Of a stretch of DNA of 64,000 bases, positions 12,187 through 36,109 are shown piece after piece. A program made the position numbers and the translations under genes. This stretch comes from JADJXM01 sp937967285 (GTDB lineage Bacteria > Acidobacteriota > Blastocatellia > RBC074). Location of the stretch: NCBI GenBank assembly GCA_050249535.1, contig JBFWQI010000001.1, positions 186,001-250,000 on the forward strand, given 5' to 3'. The notes below the pieces were generated by a model. That model saw only the letters and a list, made by a program, of their open reading frames with translations. It did not search any database and was not told the origin of the DNA. Position 1 is the stretch's first letter. Every line of letters begins with the position of its first letter.

Positions 12187-15100
12187 ATGAACCACCTCAA
12201 CACGCCTCGAGGAGGCGATGAAAATCCGTATGTCGGCCCCCGGCCTTTCGAGACCGGGCGACGGCTCTTCGGCCGGGACAGGGAGACGGAGGATCTCTAC
12301 TACCTGCTCAGCGCTGAGCGGATCGTGTTGCTCTATTCGCCGTCGGGCGCAGGCAAGAGTTCGCTGATTCAGGCCGGCCTTGTGCCGCGCCTGGCGGGCA
12401 AGTTCGATGTCTGGGGACCGACGCGCGTCAATCTGCAACCCTCCGGCGAGTTGCCCGCGGGAGTCAATCGTTATGTCAGGAGCGCCATGCTCGGGCTGGA
12501 GCAGGGCATACCCGAATCGCGCCGCCGCCCGGAGTCTGAGCTGGTCGGGCTGTCGCTGGCGGATTACGTCAGCGGGCGTCCGCGCAGGCGATCCGCGCCG
12601 GACAACATTGTGATCATCTTCGATCAGTTCGAGGAGATACTGACCGTCGATCCGCTGGCGGTCGAGGCGAAGAAGGAGTTTTTCAATCAGCTCGGCGAGC
12701 TTCTGCTCGATCCCCGCATCTGGGCGCTGTTCGCGCTGCGAGAAGACTATCTGGCTCCGTTCGACACGTACGCTGAGATGATTCCGACGCACCTCAGAAA
12801 CCGGTTTCGACTGGATCTGCTCGGGCGTGAGTCGGCGCGCGAGGCGATCGTCAATCCGGCTCGCGACGGCGGCCGCGAATTCGCCGATGAGGCCGTGGAA
12901 AAGCTGGTCAGCGATCTGGCGACGGTCAAGGTGCAACAGCCCGACGGGAAGTTCATAGACCAGCTCGGACAGCACGTCGAACCTCTTCAGCTTCAGGTCG
13001 TCTGCCGCCGGCTCTGGGAGAGGATGCCGGATGAAGACAGGCGCATCGATCTCGAGGATGTCCTCGAACTCGGCAACGTGACCGAGGCGCTGTCAGGTTA
13101 TTACGCCGGTGAAGTCGGAAAACTGGCCGCGGGCGATGACCGGACCGCTCGCGAGATCAGGGAATGGGTCGACGAAAAGCTGATCACTGCGGACGGCATC
13201 AGGTCGCAGGTGCTGCGCGGCGCCGGACGGAGCGAGGGGCTCGACAACGATCTGATCGCGCGGCTGATCAACACCCACCTCATCCGCGCCGAGCAGCGCG
13301 TCGGAGCGGTCTGGTACGAACTCGCCCATGACCGCCTGATCGCTCCGATCAGAGAGGACAATCGCCGGTGGTTCGATTCGCATCTCCATCAGGTTCAGAA
13401 ACTCGCCAAGATCTGGGGGGCGCAGGATGAGCCGCCGGGGCTTCTGCTGGCGGGGAAGGAGCTCGAGGAGGCCCGGCAATGGGCCGCCCGAAACGATCGG
13501 ATTCTAGATCTCGAGCGCCGGTTCATCGAAAAATCGACCGTCCGTCAGGAGCAGATAGAACGCGAGCGCCGTCAGGCGATCAGGCAGCGCAGAATGCTCC
13601 GAATCGTGAGCGTGCTGACGGTCCTTGCGATCGCGGCTGCGATTGTGGCGTTCTGGCAGATGCGTGTGGCTGAACAGAAGGAGCGGGATCTGCAGGCAAG
13701 TCTCAGGACTTCGCGCGGTCTGCTCTACGTCGCCAGTCAGTTGCAGGCATGGGAAGCGTACGACGCCAGACAGTATTCCCAGGCCGCCGAGTATCTGGAA
13801 AGCTCCATGCCGGACGCGACGGTTGGAGGTCCCGATGTCAGAAGTTACGACTGGTATCTGCTCTGGCGGTTGATGCACGACGAAAAGCAGACTCTGGCCG
13901 GCCATCGTTCCAATGTCACCTCTGTCGTCTTCTTTCCCGACGGGCGGACTGCGGCGAGCGGTGATGCCGGCGGCGAACTGAGAGTCTGGGATACGGCTTC
14001 CGGAAAAGAAGTGCGGACGATTGCGGATGCCTCCGATTCGATCAGCTCGATGGCGCTATCCGGCGATGGAAGAATGCTGGCTGTCGGCGGAACGAAAGCA
14101 GTAAGGCTCTTCGAGACAACGAACTGGAAGATGATCAGGGAAATTGCGGCCATTCAGTCCCCGGCCCTCTCGCTTGCATTCGCGACCGGCGGGAAGATGC
14201 TGGCCTCAGGGCATGCCGACGGCACCGTCGTGCTCCGGAATCCGGGAGATGGAAGTGAGCTTCAACCGCGCCTTGAAAAACATGACGCCGGCGTGATCGC
14301 GGTTTCATTCTCGCCGGACGGCAATTTCCTGGCCTGTGGCGATCTGGACGGCACAGTAAAGGTGTGGGATGTCGGGAACGGAAATCGACGGCAGGAGGCC
14401 TTGCTCCTGCTTCAGACCACGCTCACCTCGCTCGCATTTTCGCCGGACGGCAGCAAGCTGGCGATCGCATACGGAGCCGGCATCATCAGCCTGCGGAATG
14501 CGGCTGACCGCCGCGAAATATGGAAGACAACAAACGGCGGAGCTATCATCAACACGATACGGTTTTCGCCCGACGGTAAACTGCTCGCCTCCGCGTCGGT
14601 GGACGGGAGCATCAGGCTGATCGATGCGGCGACAGGCACTGAAGCGCGGGCGCTCAAGGGCCATCTCGCCAGCGTCAGATCCTTTGCCTTCTCTCCCGAT
14701 GGGCGCTCGCTGGTCAGCGGAAGCCACGATCATACCGTCAGGATCTTCGATCTGACGGCGCTGCCTGAATATCCGAAACTTTCCGGACACGACAAGGACG
14801 TCATTGCCGTTCGCTATTCCGCCGACGGTCGCATGATCGCGAGCGGAAGCGAGGACGGGACGGTCGCCCTGTTCGATGCCGGGAGCCGCAAGTTGCGCTG
14901 GCGATCAGAAGACCAGGGATCGCCGGTCAATGCGATAGCGCTCAGTCCTGACGGGAGCCGTCTGGCAGGCGGCGCGGGCGACGGGAAGCTCCGCTTGTGG
15001 GATGCCGCGAACGGATCGACGCTCTGGCCTCAGCCGCAGGTCCACGGCGAAAGCATCAAGTCCGTCGCTTTTTCAACGGACGGAAAGTCGCTGGCCAGCG

Positions 15101-15690
15101 GTAGCGATGACGGTTCGATCGTGATTCACGCGGCGTCTGACGGGAAGGTCGAGCGGGAGCTCAAAGGCCACGAAGGCGCGGTCATTGCGGTTGCTTTCTC
15201 GCCCGACGGCACTACGCTCGCAAGCGGAGGCGAGGACGGATCGATCCGTCTTTGGGACTTCACAAAAGGAAACCTGATCAGAAAGCTCGACGGGCACAAG
15301 GTGCCGGTCAGTTCGCTCAGCTTCTCGATGAGCGGAACTTTACTTGCGAGCGGCAGCGACGATCAGACGGTCAGGCTGTGGGATGTTCGGAGCGGCGTCG
15401 CAGTCCGCTCGCTCGAAGGGCATAGTCTGTACGTGCTGGCAGTCGACTTCACGCCGGACGAGAGGACGCTGGCCAGCGTCAGCGACGGCGCGATATGGCT
15501 GTGGGACGTCGGAACCGGCAAACTGTTGCGAAAGATCAAAGAGGAGTTCGAGTCCGTCACGTCGGTCTCATTCTCGCCCGACGGGCGAACGCTGGCGGGC
15601 GGCATCAGCAACGGCAGTATCCATCTCTGGCCCGGCGCCCGGGACGAGCAGATCACGCGACAGTGCGGCAGGTGCGCATCGAAACGATGA
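12187..15690 (+). CDS. nSTAND1-type ATPase with 14 WD40 repeats
   Basis: 1167 aa. A STAND-class NTPase domain (about 15-400) has YVGPRPFETGRRLFGRDRE at its start, the P-loop SPSGAGKSS at 51-59, a Walker B IIFDQFEE at 143-150 and LREDYLA at 184-190. Residues 430-470 are charged and probably coiled; a single membrane helix lies at about 471-490. From about 567 there are 14 WD40 repeats (most with FSPDG and LASG), which fits two seven-bladed propellers. The family couples ligand sensing by the repeats to NTP-driven oligomerisation and effector activation. The effectors are plausibly the TIR and CHAT/SIR2 proteins encoded immediately downstream (23-bp gap to the first). The trigger is unknown. 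The first Gly of the classical P-loop is Ser. Confidence 0.9.
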   Translation: MNHLNTPRGGDENPYVGPRPFETGRRLFGRDRETEDLYYLLSAERIVLLYSPSGAGKSSLIQAGLVPRLAGKFDVWGPTRVNLQPSGELPAGVNRYVRSAMLGLEQGIPESRRRPESELVGLSLADYVSGRPRRRSAPDNIVIIFDQFEEILTVDPLAVEAKKEFFNQLGELLLDPRIWALFALREDYLAPFDTYAEMIPTHLRNRFRLDLLGRESAREAIVNPARDGGREFADEAVEKLVSDLATVKVQQPDGKFIDQLGQHVEPLQLQVVCRRLWERMPDEDRRIDLEDVLELGNVTEALSGYYAGEVGKLAAGDDRTAREIREWVDEKLITADGIRSQVLRGAGRSEGLDNDLIARLINTHLIRAEQRVGAVWYELAHDRLIAPIREDNRRWFDSHLHQVQKLAKIWGAQDEPPGLLLAGKELEEARQWAARNDRILDLERRFIEKSTVRQEQIERERRQAIRQRRMLRIVSVLTVLAIAAAIVAFWQMRVAEQKERDLQASLRTSRGLLYVASQLQAWEAYDARQYSQAAEYLESSMPDATVGGPDVRSYDWYLLWRLMHDEKQTLAGHRSNVTSVVFFPDGRTAASGDAGGELRVWDTASGKEVRTIADASDSISSMALSGDGRMLAVGGTKAVRLFETTNWKMIREIAAIQSPALSLAFATGGKMLASGHADGTVVLRNPGDGSELQPRLEKHDAGVIAVSFSPDGNFLACGDLDGTVKVWDVGNGNRRQEALLLLQTTLTSLAFSPDGSKLAIAYGAGIISLRNAADRREIWKTTNGGAIINTIRFSPDGKLLASASVDGSIRLIDAATGTEARALKGHLASVRSFAFSPDGRSLVSGSHDHTVRIFDLTALPEYPKLSGHDKDVIAVRYSADGRMIASGSEDGTVALFDAGSRKLRWRSEDQGSPVNAIALSPDGSRLAGGAGDGKLRLWDAANGSTLWPQPQVHGESIKSVAFSTDGKSLASGSDDGSIVIHAASDGKVERELKGHEGAVIAVAFSPDGTTLASGGEDGSIRLWDFTKGNLIRKLDGHKVPVSSLSFSMSGTLLASGSDDQTVRLWDVRSGVAVRSLEGHSLYVLAVDFTPDERTLASVSDGAIWLWDVGTGKLLRKIKEEFESVTSVSFSPDGRTLAGGISNGSIHLWPGARDEQITRQCGRCASKR

Positions 15691-15713
15691 TCGGAATACC
15701 TGGAGAATAGAAG

Positions 15714-18383
15714 ATGGCGGATCAGTCGAAATTTCTGCATTTCAACGGCATCAATGGAGCGACCGGCGATTACGGCATTCCACCGATGACCGGCGAGGAA
15801 CTGGCCGGCTTCATCAAAGGTGAGTCGGCTCCCGAGAACCTTGCCGAGCTCAAGTTTCGCCGGCAGCAGGCCTCGCAGAGCCATTACGGCGTCAAGGAAG
15901 GCGTCGATCCGAAGAAACTCGACGAAGCCGGGTGGGGAGTGATCTTCGCGCACGATGCCGCGCCCGGGATCAGGGAGGCGCTCAAGCCTCTGCTCGACCT
16001 TCGCCAGGAGCAGGCCGGAACGCGGTTTCGCATTTACGAGGGCGGAAACGGGTATCGGGTCGGGAAGGACACCAAGAGTTCATTTCTTGCCAGGCACGGC
16101 GCCGGGCCCGGCCCTGCCGATCCGGACAAGGTGCCTTATTACCTTCTGATCGTCGGCGGTCCTGATGTCATCCCCTATCGTTTTCAGTCGCAACTGGACG
16201 TCCAGTACGCCGTCGGCCGCATTCATTTCGAGACTCTCGAGGATTACGCCGTTTATGCTCAGAGCGTGGTCGCGGCCGAAAACGGCGGGATAAAGCTGGC
16301 GCGAAGGCTGAGCTTTTTCGGCGTGACGAATCCGGATGATCCGGCCACCGGAGCTTCCGAACAGTCTCTGGTCAGCCCGTTGTATGCATATTTCAAGGAC
16401 CGTCCCGGATGGCAGGTCGAAGCGATTCTCAAGGAGCAGGCCGGCAAGTCGAAGCTGGCTGAGTTGCTGGGAGGAGGCGCCACTCCGGCGCTGCTCTTCA
16501 CTGCCAGCCACGGCATGGAGTTCCCTCTCGGGCATGCCATGCAGATTCCGCACCAGGGGGCACTGCTTTGCAGCGACTGGCCGGGCCCGAAGAATTTTCA
16601 CGGAGCGATCCCTGAAGACTTCTACTTCGCCGGTGACCATCTGGCGAGTGACGCGAGACTGGCGGGACTGATCAGCTTCCATTTCGCCTGTTATGGCGGA
16701 GGCACTCCTGAACTGGACGAATTCGCCCAGCAGGCATTCAAGGGGCGCCAGGCCATCGCGCCGAAGGCTTTCCTGTCTGGTCTGCCCACACGGATGCTGA
16801 GCCACCCCAAAGGCGGGGCGCTGGCCGCGATCGGTCATGTCGACAGGGCATGGTCGACATCATTCGCATGGTCTGGGGCGGGCGCCCAGACGACGGTCTT
16901 CGAGAGCACTATCCAGCGCCTGATGGATGGCCATCCGGTCGGCTCGGCGCTCGAATATTTCAACGAAAGATATGCCGAGTTATCGACCGTTCTCAGCGAT
17001 GAACTGGAAGAGATCCAGTATGGAAAGATCGTCGAACCGTACGAACTGGCAGGCATGTGGACGGCCAACAACGATGCGCGCGGTTACATGATCCTTGGAG
17101 ACCCCGCAACACGATTGCCGCTTGCGGCCGACGGGGAAGAATCTCGTGAACGGCAGGCGATCGAGATCGTTCCATATACCGCGGGCAACGCGACGGCTCC
17201 GCCGCCGGTTGCTTCCGCGCCGGCTGATAGACCGCCGGCCGAACCCGGCCCCGCGAGCTTCAGCGTTCCCACAACGGCCGGGGACGATGTTCTCTTCAGC
17301 GCTTTTCACCCGCGGGCGCTCGATGTCGGAGAGTGGCAGAAACTGCTGATATACGCTCATCTGCAGGAAGCCCTCGATGCGATCAAGACCGACTCAGGGC
17401 AGGTGCTGGGATTGAAGTCGCCCGACTATCGACAGTCTGAGGCCAAAGCGACCGCCAAGATCGCCCATGGGACCGAAATCACACTCGTCCCGCAGGCGGA
17501 TGGACTGGAATTCAAGCCTCAAAGCGCCACGCTGACGTGGTCAGGCGCATGGCAGCGTGCGGATTTTGAAATGGCCGCGACCGACAAGCGTGCCGGCCAT
17601 GTCGTGACGGGAACGGTCGCATGCTATGTCGGCCCGTTGCTGATCGCCCAGATCAGGTTGCCGGTGGTAGTCAAGCGCCCCGGGGCTGCAATCGAACCGG
17701 AGGTCGACGGGCAGGCGGTCGAATCGGCCAAAATGTATCAGGCTGTCTTCGCCTCCTATTCACACGCCGACACGCAGGTGGTCGAGGCGGTCGAAGCCGC
17801 CTACAAAGCCCTCGGAATGGATTACCTGCGCGATGTGATGACTCTCAAGAGCGGGCAGAAATGGTCCGATCAGCTGCTCAAGATGATCGACGATGCAGAC
17901 ATCTTCCAGCTCTTCTGGTCGGACAAGTCCAGCGCGTCACCGTATTGCGAGCAGGAGTGGCAGTACGCGCTGAGCCTGGCAGAGCGCAAGGGGCCGGCCT
18001 TCATCCGGCCGGTCTATTGGCAGAAGCCGATTCCGAAGGTGCCGGAGGGACTTCGCGCGCTCCACTTCGCGCCGGTCGATTTCAGCCGTTTCATCGCTCC
18101 CGCCGCGAAGCCGGAACAGCCTGCGATTACAGCGCCGGTCGAAATTGACGATGAGCTCAAGAAACTGACCGTTTCGACATACACCGTATCCGATCCGGCG
18201 AATCCTCAAAATCCGCGACTCGTAGCGAGGTCGCGCATCACGCTCGATGGCGATGTCGAGAACTTTGTGCTGGAGAATCTGACTGCTGACGATGAGAAAT
18301 ACCTTGAGCTTCACCATCGGATGTCGGGAGAGGCCGCGTCTGCGCGTCTGACATATATTGAAAAGCTCGCGAAGAATCGTTAG
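15714..18383 (+). CDS. Gingipain-like (clan CD) protease fused to a TIR domain
   Basis: 889 aa, no membrane helix. Residues about 70-470 resemble peptidase C25/clan CD: YYLLIVGGPDVIPYRF, then YAVGRI; the expected catalytic His266 is in TASHG and Cys326 in FHFACYGGG. A middle module (about 520-655) starts VLFSAFHPRALDVGEWQKL, a linker type I know next to TIR and STAND domains but cannot name securely. A TIR domain occupies about 673-793: VFASYSHAD, then SPYCEQEW where Glu748 aligns with the NAD-cleaving glutamate of enzymatic TIRs. Predicted outputs are proteolysis and NAD+ hydrolysis. The start has GGAGAATAGAAG. Lying between an nSTAND ATPase and a CHAT-SIR2 gene, it is probably an effector of that system. 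TIR as scaffold only is the alternative. Confidence 0.85.
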   Translation: MADQSKFLHFNGINGATGDYGIPPMTGEELAGFIKGESAPENLAELKFRRQQASQSHYGVKEGVDPKKLDEAGWGVIFAHDAAPGIREALKPLLDLRQEQAGTRFRIYEGGNGYRVGKDTKSSFLARHGAGPGPADPDKVPYYLLIVGGPDVIPYRFQSQLDVQYAVGRIHFETLEDYAVYAQSVVAAENGGIKLARRLSFFGVTNPDDPATGASEQSLVSPLYAYFKDRPGWQVEAILKEQAGKSKLAELLGGGATPALLFTASHGMEFPLGHAMQIPHQGALLCSDWPGPKNFHGAIPEDFYFAGDHLASDARLAGLISFHFACYGGGTPELDEFAQQAFKGRQAIAPKAFLSGLPTRMLSHPKGGALAAIGHVDRAWSTSFAWSGAGAQTTVFESTIQRLMDGHPVGSALEYFNERYAELSTVLSDELEEIQYGKIVEPYELAGMWTANNDARGYMILGDPATRLPLAADGEESRERQAIEIVPYTAGNATAPPPVASAPADRPPAEPGPASFSVPTTAGDDVLFSAFHPRALDVGEWQKLLIYAHLQEALDAIKTDSGQVLGLKSPDYRQSEAKATAKIAHGTEITLVPQADGLEFKPQSATLTWSGAWQRADFEMAATDKRAGHVVTGTVACYVGPLLIAQIRLPVVVKRPGAAIEPEVDGQAVESAKMYQAVFASYSHADTQVVEAVEAAYKALGMDYLRDVMTLKSGQKWSDQLLKMIDDADIFQLFWSDKSSASPYCEQEWQYALSLAERKGPAFIRPVYWQKPIPKVPEGLRALHFAPVDFSRFIAPAAKPEQPAITAPVEIDDELKKLTVSTYTVSDPANPQNPRLVARSRITLDGDVENFVLENLTADDEKYLELHHRMSGEAASARLTYIEKLAKNR

Positions 18384-18413
18384 CCGGATCAGTAATTCTG
18401 AAGGGATGATTAG

Positions 18414-20505
<2,092 letters not shown>

Positions 20506-20519
<14 letters not shown>

Positions 20520-22554
20520 CACAACTTCCGAAGCCTCGATGGCCGGTCTGAATCCGTATATCGGTCCGAAGCCCTTCGAAACGGGTCGCCGTATTTTCGG
20601 GCGCGATCGTGAGACAGAAGACCTCTACTACCTGCTGAGTTCCGAGCGGATAGTGCTGCTGCACTCTCCCTCCGGGGCAGGTAAGAGTTCGCTGCTTCAG
20701 GCCGGACTCATCCCCCGACTGGCCGGGAGATTCGATGTCTGGGGGCCGACGCGCGTCAATCTCCGCCCGCCGCCTGATCTCCCCGCCGGCGTCAACCGAT
20801 ATATCCGCAGCGCCATTCTGGGATTCGAGGAGGGGATACCTCAAAGCAGGCGTCGAAGCGAAGACCAGCTCAATCAGATGACGCTGGCCGAATATGTCAA
20901 TAACCGGCCGAGGAGGCGATCGGCTCCTGAAAACATCGTACTGATCCTGGACCAGTTCGAGGAGATCCTCACCTCCGGTCCGCTGGAGATTGCAGCGAAG
21001 CGCGAATTCTTCTCGCAGATCGGCACGCTGCTGCTCAATCCCAGGATCTGGGCCATCTTCTCGCTTCGCGAAGATTATCTCGCCCCGCTAGATCCATATT
21101 CCGGCTATGTCCCAACGCACTTCAAGAACCGGTTTCGCCTGGACCTGCTGACCCGTGAAGCGGCACTCGAGGCGATCGCCGGCCCCGCTTTGCAGGGCGG
21201 CCGCGAATTCACTCCTGAAGCTGTCGGAAAAGTGATCAACGATCTCTCGACTGTCAAAGTGCAGCAGCCTGACGGATCGTTCATCGATCAGCCTGGCGAA
21301 TATGTCGAGCCGTTGCATCTGCAGGTTGTCTGTCGCCGGCTCTGGAATCAGATGCCGGGTGACGACCTCCGGATCGATCTCGAGGATGTGGTCAATCTCG
21401 GCGATGTGTCGGAGGCGCTGTCCGGATACTATTCGTCCGAAGTCCGCGAAATAGCCGGCGGCGATGATACCCTAGAGCGAGAAATCCGGGAGTGGGTCGG
21501 AAACAGGCTGATTCGCGCCGGCGGAATACGCGGCCAGGTATTGAAAGGGGCAGGCAAGAGTGAAGGACTGGACAACGACCTTATCGCTCAACTCGTCGAT
21601 GCTCACCTTGTCAGGGGTGAAGTGCGCTCCGGTGCCGCCTGGTATGAGCTGGCTCATGATCGTCTGATCGAACCTGTCAGATCCGACAATAATAAATGGT
21701 TCGATGACCACCTCCACAAATTTCAGAAGGTTGCGCTGATCTGGAATGCCAACGGCAACCCTGACAGCCTGCTCCTGCTCGGAGCGGATTTGAACGAGGC
21801 GAACGAGTGGAAGCAGTCGAATGCAGACAGGCTGACCGAAGTCGAGAATAAATTTCTTGAATCCTCGAACGCAAAACAGTCGGCAATCGATCAGAGGCGC
21901 AGCCTGCGAAAAATGAAGGTCGCCGGATGGGTCCTGGCCGCCGTGGTGCTCATTCTTTCAATCCTGGGTATTAATCTCTGGCTGGTTTATAAGCAGGTGG
22001 TGGCTGCCTGGTCCGAAGCGAAAATTCAAAGCGAACTCGCCAGTCAGCAGAAAATAATCGCTGAATCCAACATGAGGCTGGCGCAGGCTGAAGAGAAGAA
22101 GGCCAGGGACCTCAGCGAAGCTGCTCGCCAGCTCGCAGCGCGCGAACTTGCGCTCAAGCTGCAGAGCCTCGCCCGGCAGAAAAAACTCGACGAGGTGAGC
22201 GAAGTCATCGAGTCCATCAAGATAATCGCAGACAATGAATTCAGATTCTCGGTCTCTGTCGCCCCGGCCGACGCCGAAGGGACAGGATTCGATACACTCT
22301 GGTGGATCGAATTACACCCGAAAAAGGAGTCGCTCGAAGGGAAGGCTGAAAAGATCGCGAGGATTTATTACATCCTCAATCACGAATCCTTTTACCAAAA
22401 CCTGCGCGTCGGGCTGCCACAGAACAATTTCTTGTACAAGTATCGCGGATGGGGCTGCCTCGAAGAGGTGATGGCGATCGTCGAGTACAAGGATCCGAAG
22501 ACTGCACCGTCAATCTCGTTCTTCGATCAATGCGCTGAATGGAAGGAAAAATAG
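20506..22554 (+). CDS. Second nSTAND1 ATPase with membrane helix, coiled coil and YEATS-like tail
   Basis: 682 aa from the ATG at 20506, which overlaps the preceding stop by 14 bp; an in-frame ATG at 20476 is less attractive. The ATPase part is a clear paralogue of the first (PYIGPKPFETGRRIFGRDRE, P-loop SPSGAGKSS at 54-62, LILDQFEE near 148, LREDYLAP). Instead of WD40 repeats it has a membrane helix (about 472-494), a coiled coil (about 500-570) and a roughly 105-aa C-terminal domain. That domain's IYYILNHESF and RGWGCLEEV...VEYKD pattern resembles prokaryotic YEATS domains (inference). It is the last gene of the operon; the opposing ccoI gene ends 14 bp away. Confidence 0.85.
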
Positions 22555-22568
22555 AATGGGAGGCAAAG

Positions 22569-25003
<2,435 letters not shown>

Positions 25004-25028
<25 letters not shown>

Positions 25029-25206
25029 TTACGGTATCCCTCCTGCATTACTCCGGACGACATCGGCTTGCCGGTCTCATCGAGGATCACCGGATTGGCC
25101 TCGCGGGCGACGAAATAGAGCGCCACCAGGATGCCGATGAACAACAGAAAGATCAGTCCGAGGATCAGCTGCAGAAATCTGCCGCCGCCCGGAGCTCCGG
25201 CTTTGC

Positions 25207-25210
<4 letters not shown>
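25004..25210 (-). CDS. Small single-span membrane protein between ccoG and ccoI
   Basis: 68 aa with one membrane helix (about 12-34) and a short polar tail rich in Gly, Lys and Trp. The ATG overlaps the ccoG stop (4 bp, ATGA) and the end overlaps the ccoI start by 25 bp, so all three are translationally coupled. The position is that of ccoH/fixH in classical ccoGHIS operons, but it is far shorter than the usual 150 aa and has no recognisable FixH domain. A reduced FixH-like factor is possible but unproven. Confidence 0.7.
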
Positions 25211-26580
<1,370 letters not shown>

Positions 26581-26596
26581 TTATTAATGTACCTGA

Positions 26597-26790
<194 letters not shown>

Positions 26791-26830
26791 GGCAACTTCA
26801 CCTTATTGCTGGCAGTTGCGGGAAATATGA

Positions 26831-27556
26831 TCAATGACAGGTTCCGGCGGCGGATTTTACGGCGGCGCCCGCGGGCGTTGCGCTCCAGAGCATGACACCT
26901 CGAAAGATCAGGACCAACCCCAGCAGAACCACGCTCACGGCCGCTACGCGGCTGCCCCATCGACTCAGTTTCCTGCTGACGAAACCAGAAAAGAGCCCCA
27001 GCATCATCAGCGCGCCGGCCGTTCCGAGGCCGAAAACCGTCATCGTAAGTGCACCTGCAAACGGCGTGCCTGATGCCATCGCCTTGAGCAGCGCGGCATA
27101 GATCAGGCCGCATGGCAGGAAGCCGAGCATCAGCCCGAGAGCGAATTTATCGATTGTCCTGGACGATGAGATCCGTTTGCCGAGCGGTTTGAGGAAGCCG
27201 GATGTGACCCTCAGCAGGTCCAGTTTGCGGAGCTTCTCGATCGGAACCAGATCCAGCATGACCAGACCGGCAAGAAGCATGAGAATCCCGGCGATAATGG
27301 CTGTAAGGTTTTCTATGCCAGCAAGTTGACCGGCCAGATCAAGACTCCGGCCGGTCAGTCCGGCAATCCCTCCAAGGACGGTGTAGGTGATGATTCGACC
27401 GGCATTGTACGCCGCATGCGCGGGCAGCATTCTGATCCCCGGCCGGTCGCCGATGGCGATGCTGTACGAGAGAACTACGGGCCCGCACATCTGAATGCAA
27501 TGCAGGCTGCTCAGCAATCCGAAACTGAAGATGATTGAAAAGTCGACCGCTGTCAT
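26831..27556 (-). CDS. TauE/SafE-type (UreH/DsbD-like) membrane protein of the oxidase operon
   Basis: 241 aa with about six membrane helices. The N-terminus has FSFGLLSSLHCIQMCGPVV, the typical start of the TauE/SafE and UreH-like family with a CxxxC pair close to the first helix, and LMLGFLPCGLIYAAL later. Members encoded inside cbb3 clusters are thought to help metal or heme handling for oxidase maturation; that role here rests on position, between the flavin/FeS gene and ccoG. No sulfite-export context is visible. Confidence 0.8.
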   Translation of the reverse strand: MTAVDFSIIFSFGLLSSLHCIQMCGPVVLSYSIAIGDRPGIRMLPAHAAYNAGRIITYTVLGGIAGLTGRSLDLAGQLAGIENLTAIIAGILMLLAGLVMLDLVPIEKLRKLDLLRVTSGFLKPLGKRISSSRTIDKFALGLMLGFLPCGLIYAALLKAMASGTPFAGALTMTVFGLGTAGALMMLGLFSGFVSRKLSRWGSRVAAVSVVLLGLVLIFRGVMLWSATPAGAAVKSAAGTCH

Positions 27557-27592
27557 ATGCGTAGAAGTTCACGCCATTGAGAGAATTTACCA

Positions 27593-29831
<2,239 letters not shown>

Positions 29832-29842
<11 letters not shown>

Positions 29843-30041
29843 GCTCTCCTCCAGTGGTGTGAACCATTCCCGATTCAGCCCCGTCTTCGTCGTCTCGCAG
29901 CATCCGGTATTTCGGTTCCTCGCTCCTGCTGCCCCAGTACCCGTGTCTGATTGTGCGGATCATGAAATAGATCGCGCCGACCAGCAGGATCAGAAAATAG
30001 AAGTATGCGAAAAAGATGCTCGGATATACGTAATCTTTCAT
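29832..30041 (-). CDS. Small CcoS/CcoQ-like membrane protein
   Basis: 69 aa. One membrane helix (about 8-28) is followed by a basic stretch and EEPKYRMLRDDED, similar to the acidic RMLFDDE tail of CcoS, an assembly factor for heme and copper insertion in cbb3 oxidases. Its position right after ccoO would also fit CcoQ. It is one of two such peptides in this operon; the other is at 35909-36109. Confidence 0.7.
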
Positions 30042-30080
30042 ATCTCAATCCGTCCGATATTCGACCTTTGATCGGAGTTG

Positions 30081-30650
30081 TTACCGCTCGTAATCGTTAT
30101 CAGGCCGCCAGTTCTTGGCCCGGCCGAGCGTCTGCAGATAAGCGACGATCGCCTTGAAATCCTCTTCATTGTCGGCGATCCACGGATAGGGCGGCATGAT
30201 CGATCCCTGGACGAGGTCCCTCGGATTACGGAAGTGCGTCCGGTGCCATTGCTCGTCATACTTTCCGCCGACACGCGACAGATCAGGCCCCGTCCGCTTG
30301 GTTCCGAACATGTGCGGATTGTCGTAGACGAATTCGTCCGGCGTCGAGATCGGTGAATCCACTCCGCGCCATCCCGACCGCTTGGTGTCCGCCAGCAGAG
30401 TTCGCGTCTGCTGAGTATGGCAGTACCAGCAGCCTTCCTTGACGTAGATCGCGCGGCCCTTGAGCTCGAGCTCGTTGAGCGGCACCAGCTTGCCCGTCAT
30501 CCCCTTCGACGGATCCGAATTCTCGAACGGTTTGGCCCACGTCTGATCCACCATCGGCGGCACGATCGTCGTCAGCAGGCCGCCGATGAAGAAGAGAATG
30601 AGCGCGGCGGCTACGAAGAACGCTGCACTGTAATCGGCTTTATGTAACAT
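30081..30650 (-). CDS. ccoO: cbb3 cytochrome c oxidase subunit II (monoheme)
   Basis: 189 aa. An N-terminal membrane anchor (about 10-33) is followed by a periplasmic cytochrome domain with the heme motif CWYCHTQQ near residue 73 and the axial Met region GSIMPPYPW near 149. CcoO passes electrons to the CcoN active site. The sequence GWRGVDSPIS...FGTKRTGPDLSRVG is characteristic of the family. It is shorter than many CcoO proteins (about 200-240 aa) but complete. It lies downstream of ccoN, separated from it by the site D repeat. Confidence 0.95.
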   Translation of the reverse strand: MLHKADYSAAFFVAAALILFFIGGLLTTIVPPMVDQTWAKPFENSDPSKGMTGKLVPLNELELKGRAIYVKEGCWYCHTQQTRTLLADTKRSGWRGVDSPISTPDEFVYDNPHMFGTKRTGPDLSRVGGKYDEQWHRTHFRNPRDLVQGSIMPPYPWIADNEEDFKAIVAYLQTLGRAKNWRPDNDYER

Positions 30651-30669
30651 AATTCGACTCCCGAATATG

Positions 30670-32198
<1,529 letters not shown>

Positions 32199-32215
32199 AA
32201 AGCCTCCTCGAATTA

Positions 32216-34063
<1,848 letters not shown>

Positions 34064-34118
34064 GGCTTCTTTCCTCGATATGATTGCTGCCGCCCGATGC
34101 GGCGATTACCGACTCTGT

Positions 34119-35405
<1,287 letters not shown>

Positions 35406-35445
35406 GTGTGTCTATCCTTTGAATCTGTCTGTACTTTCACCCACA

Positions 35446-36109
<664 letters not shown>

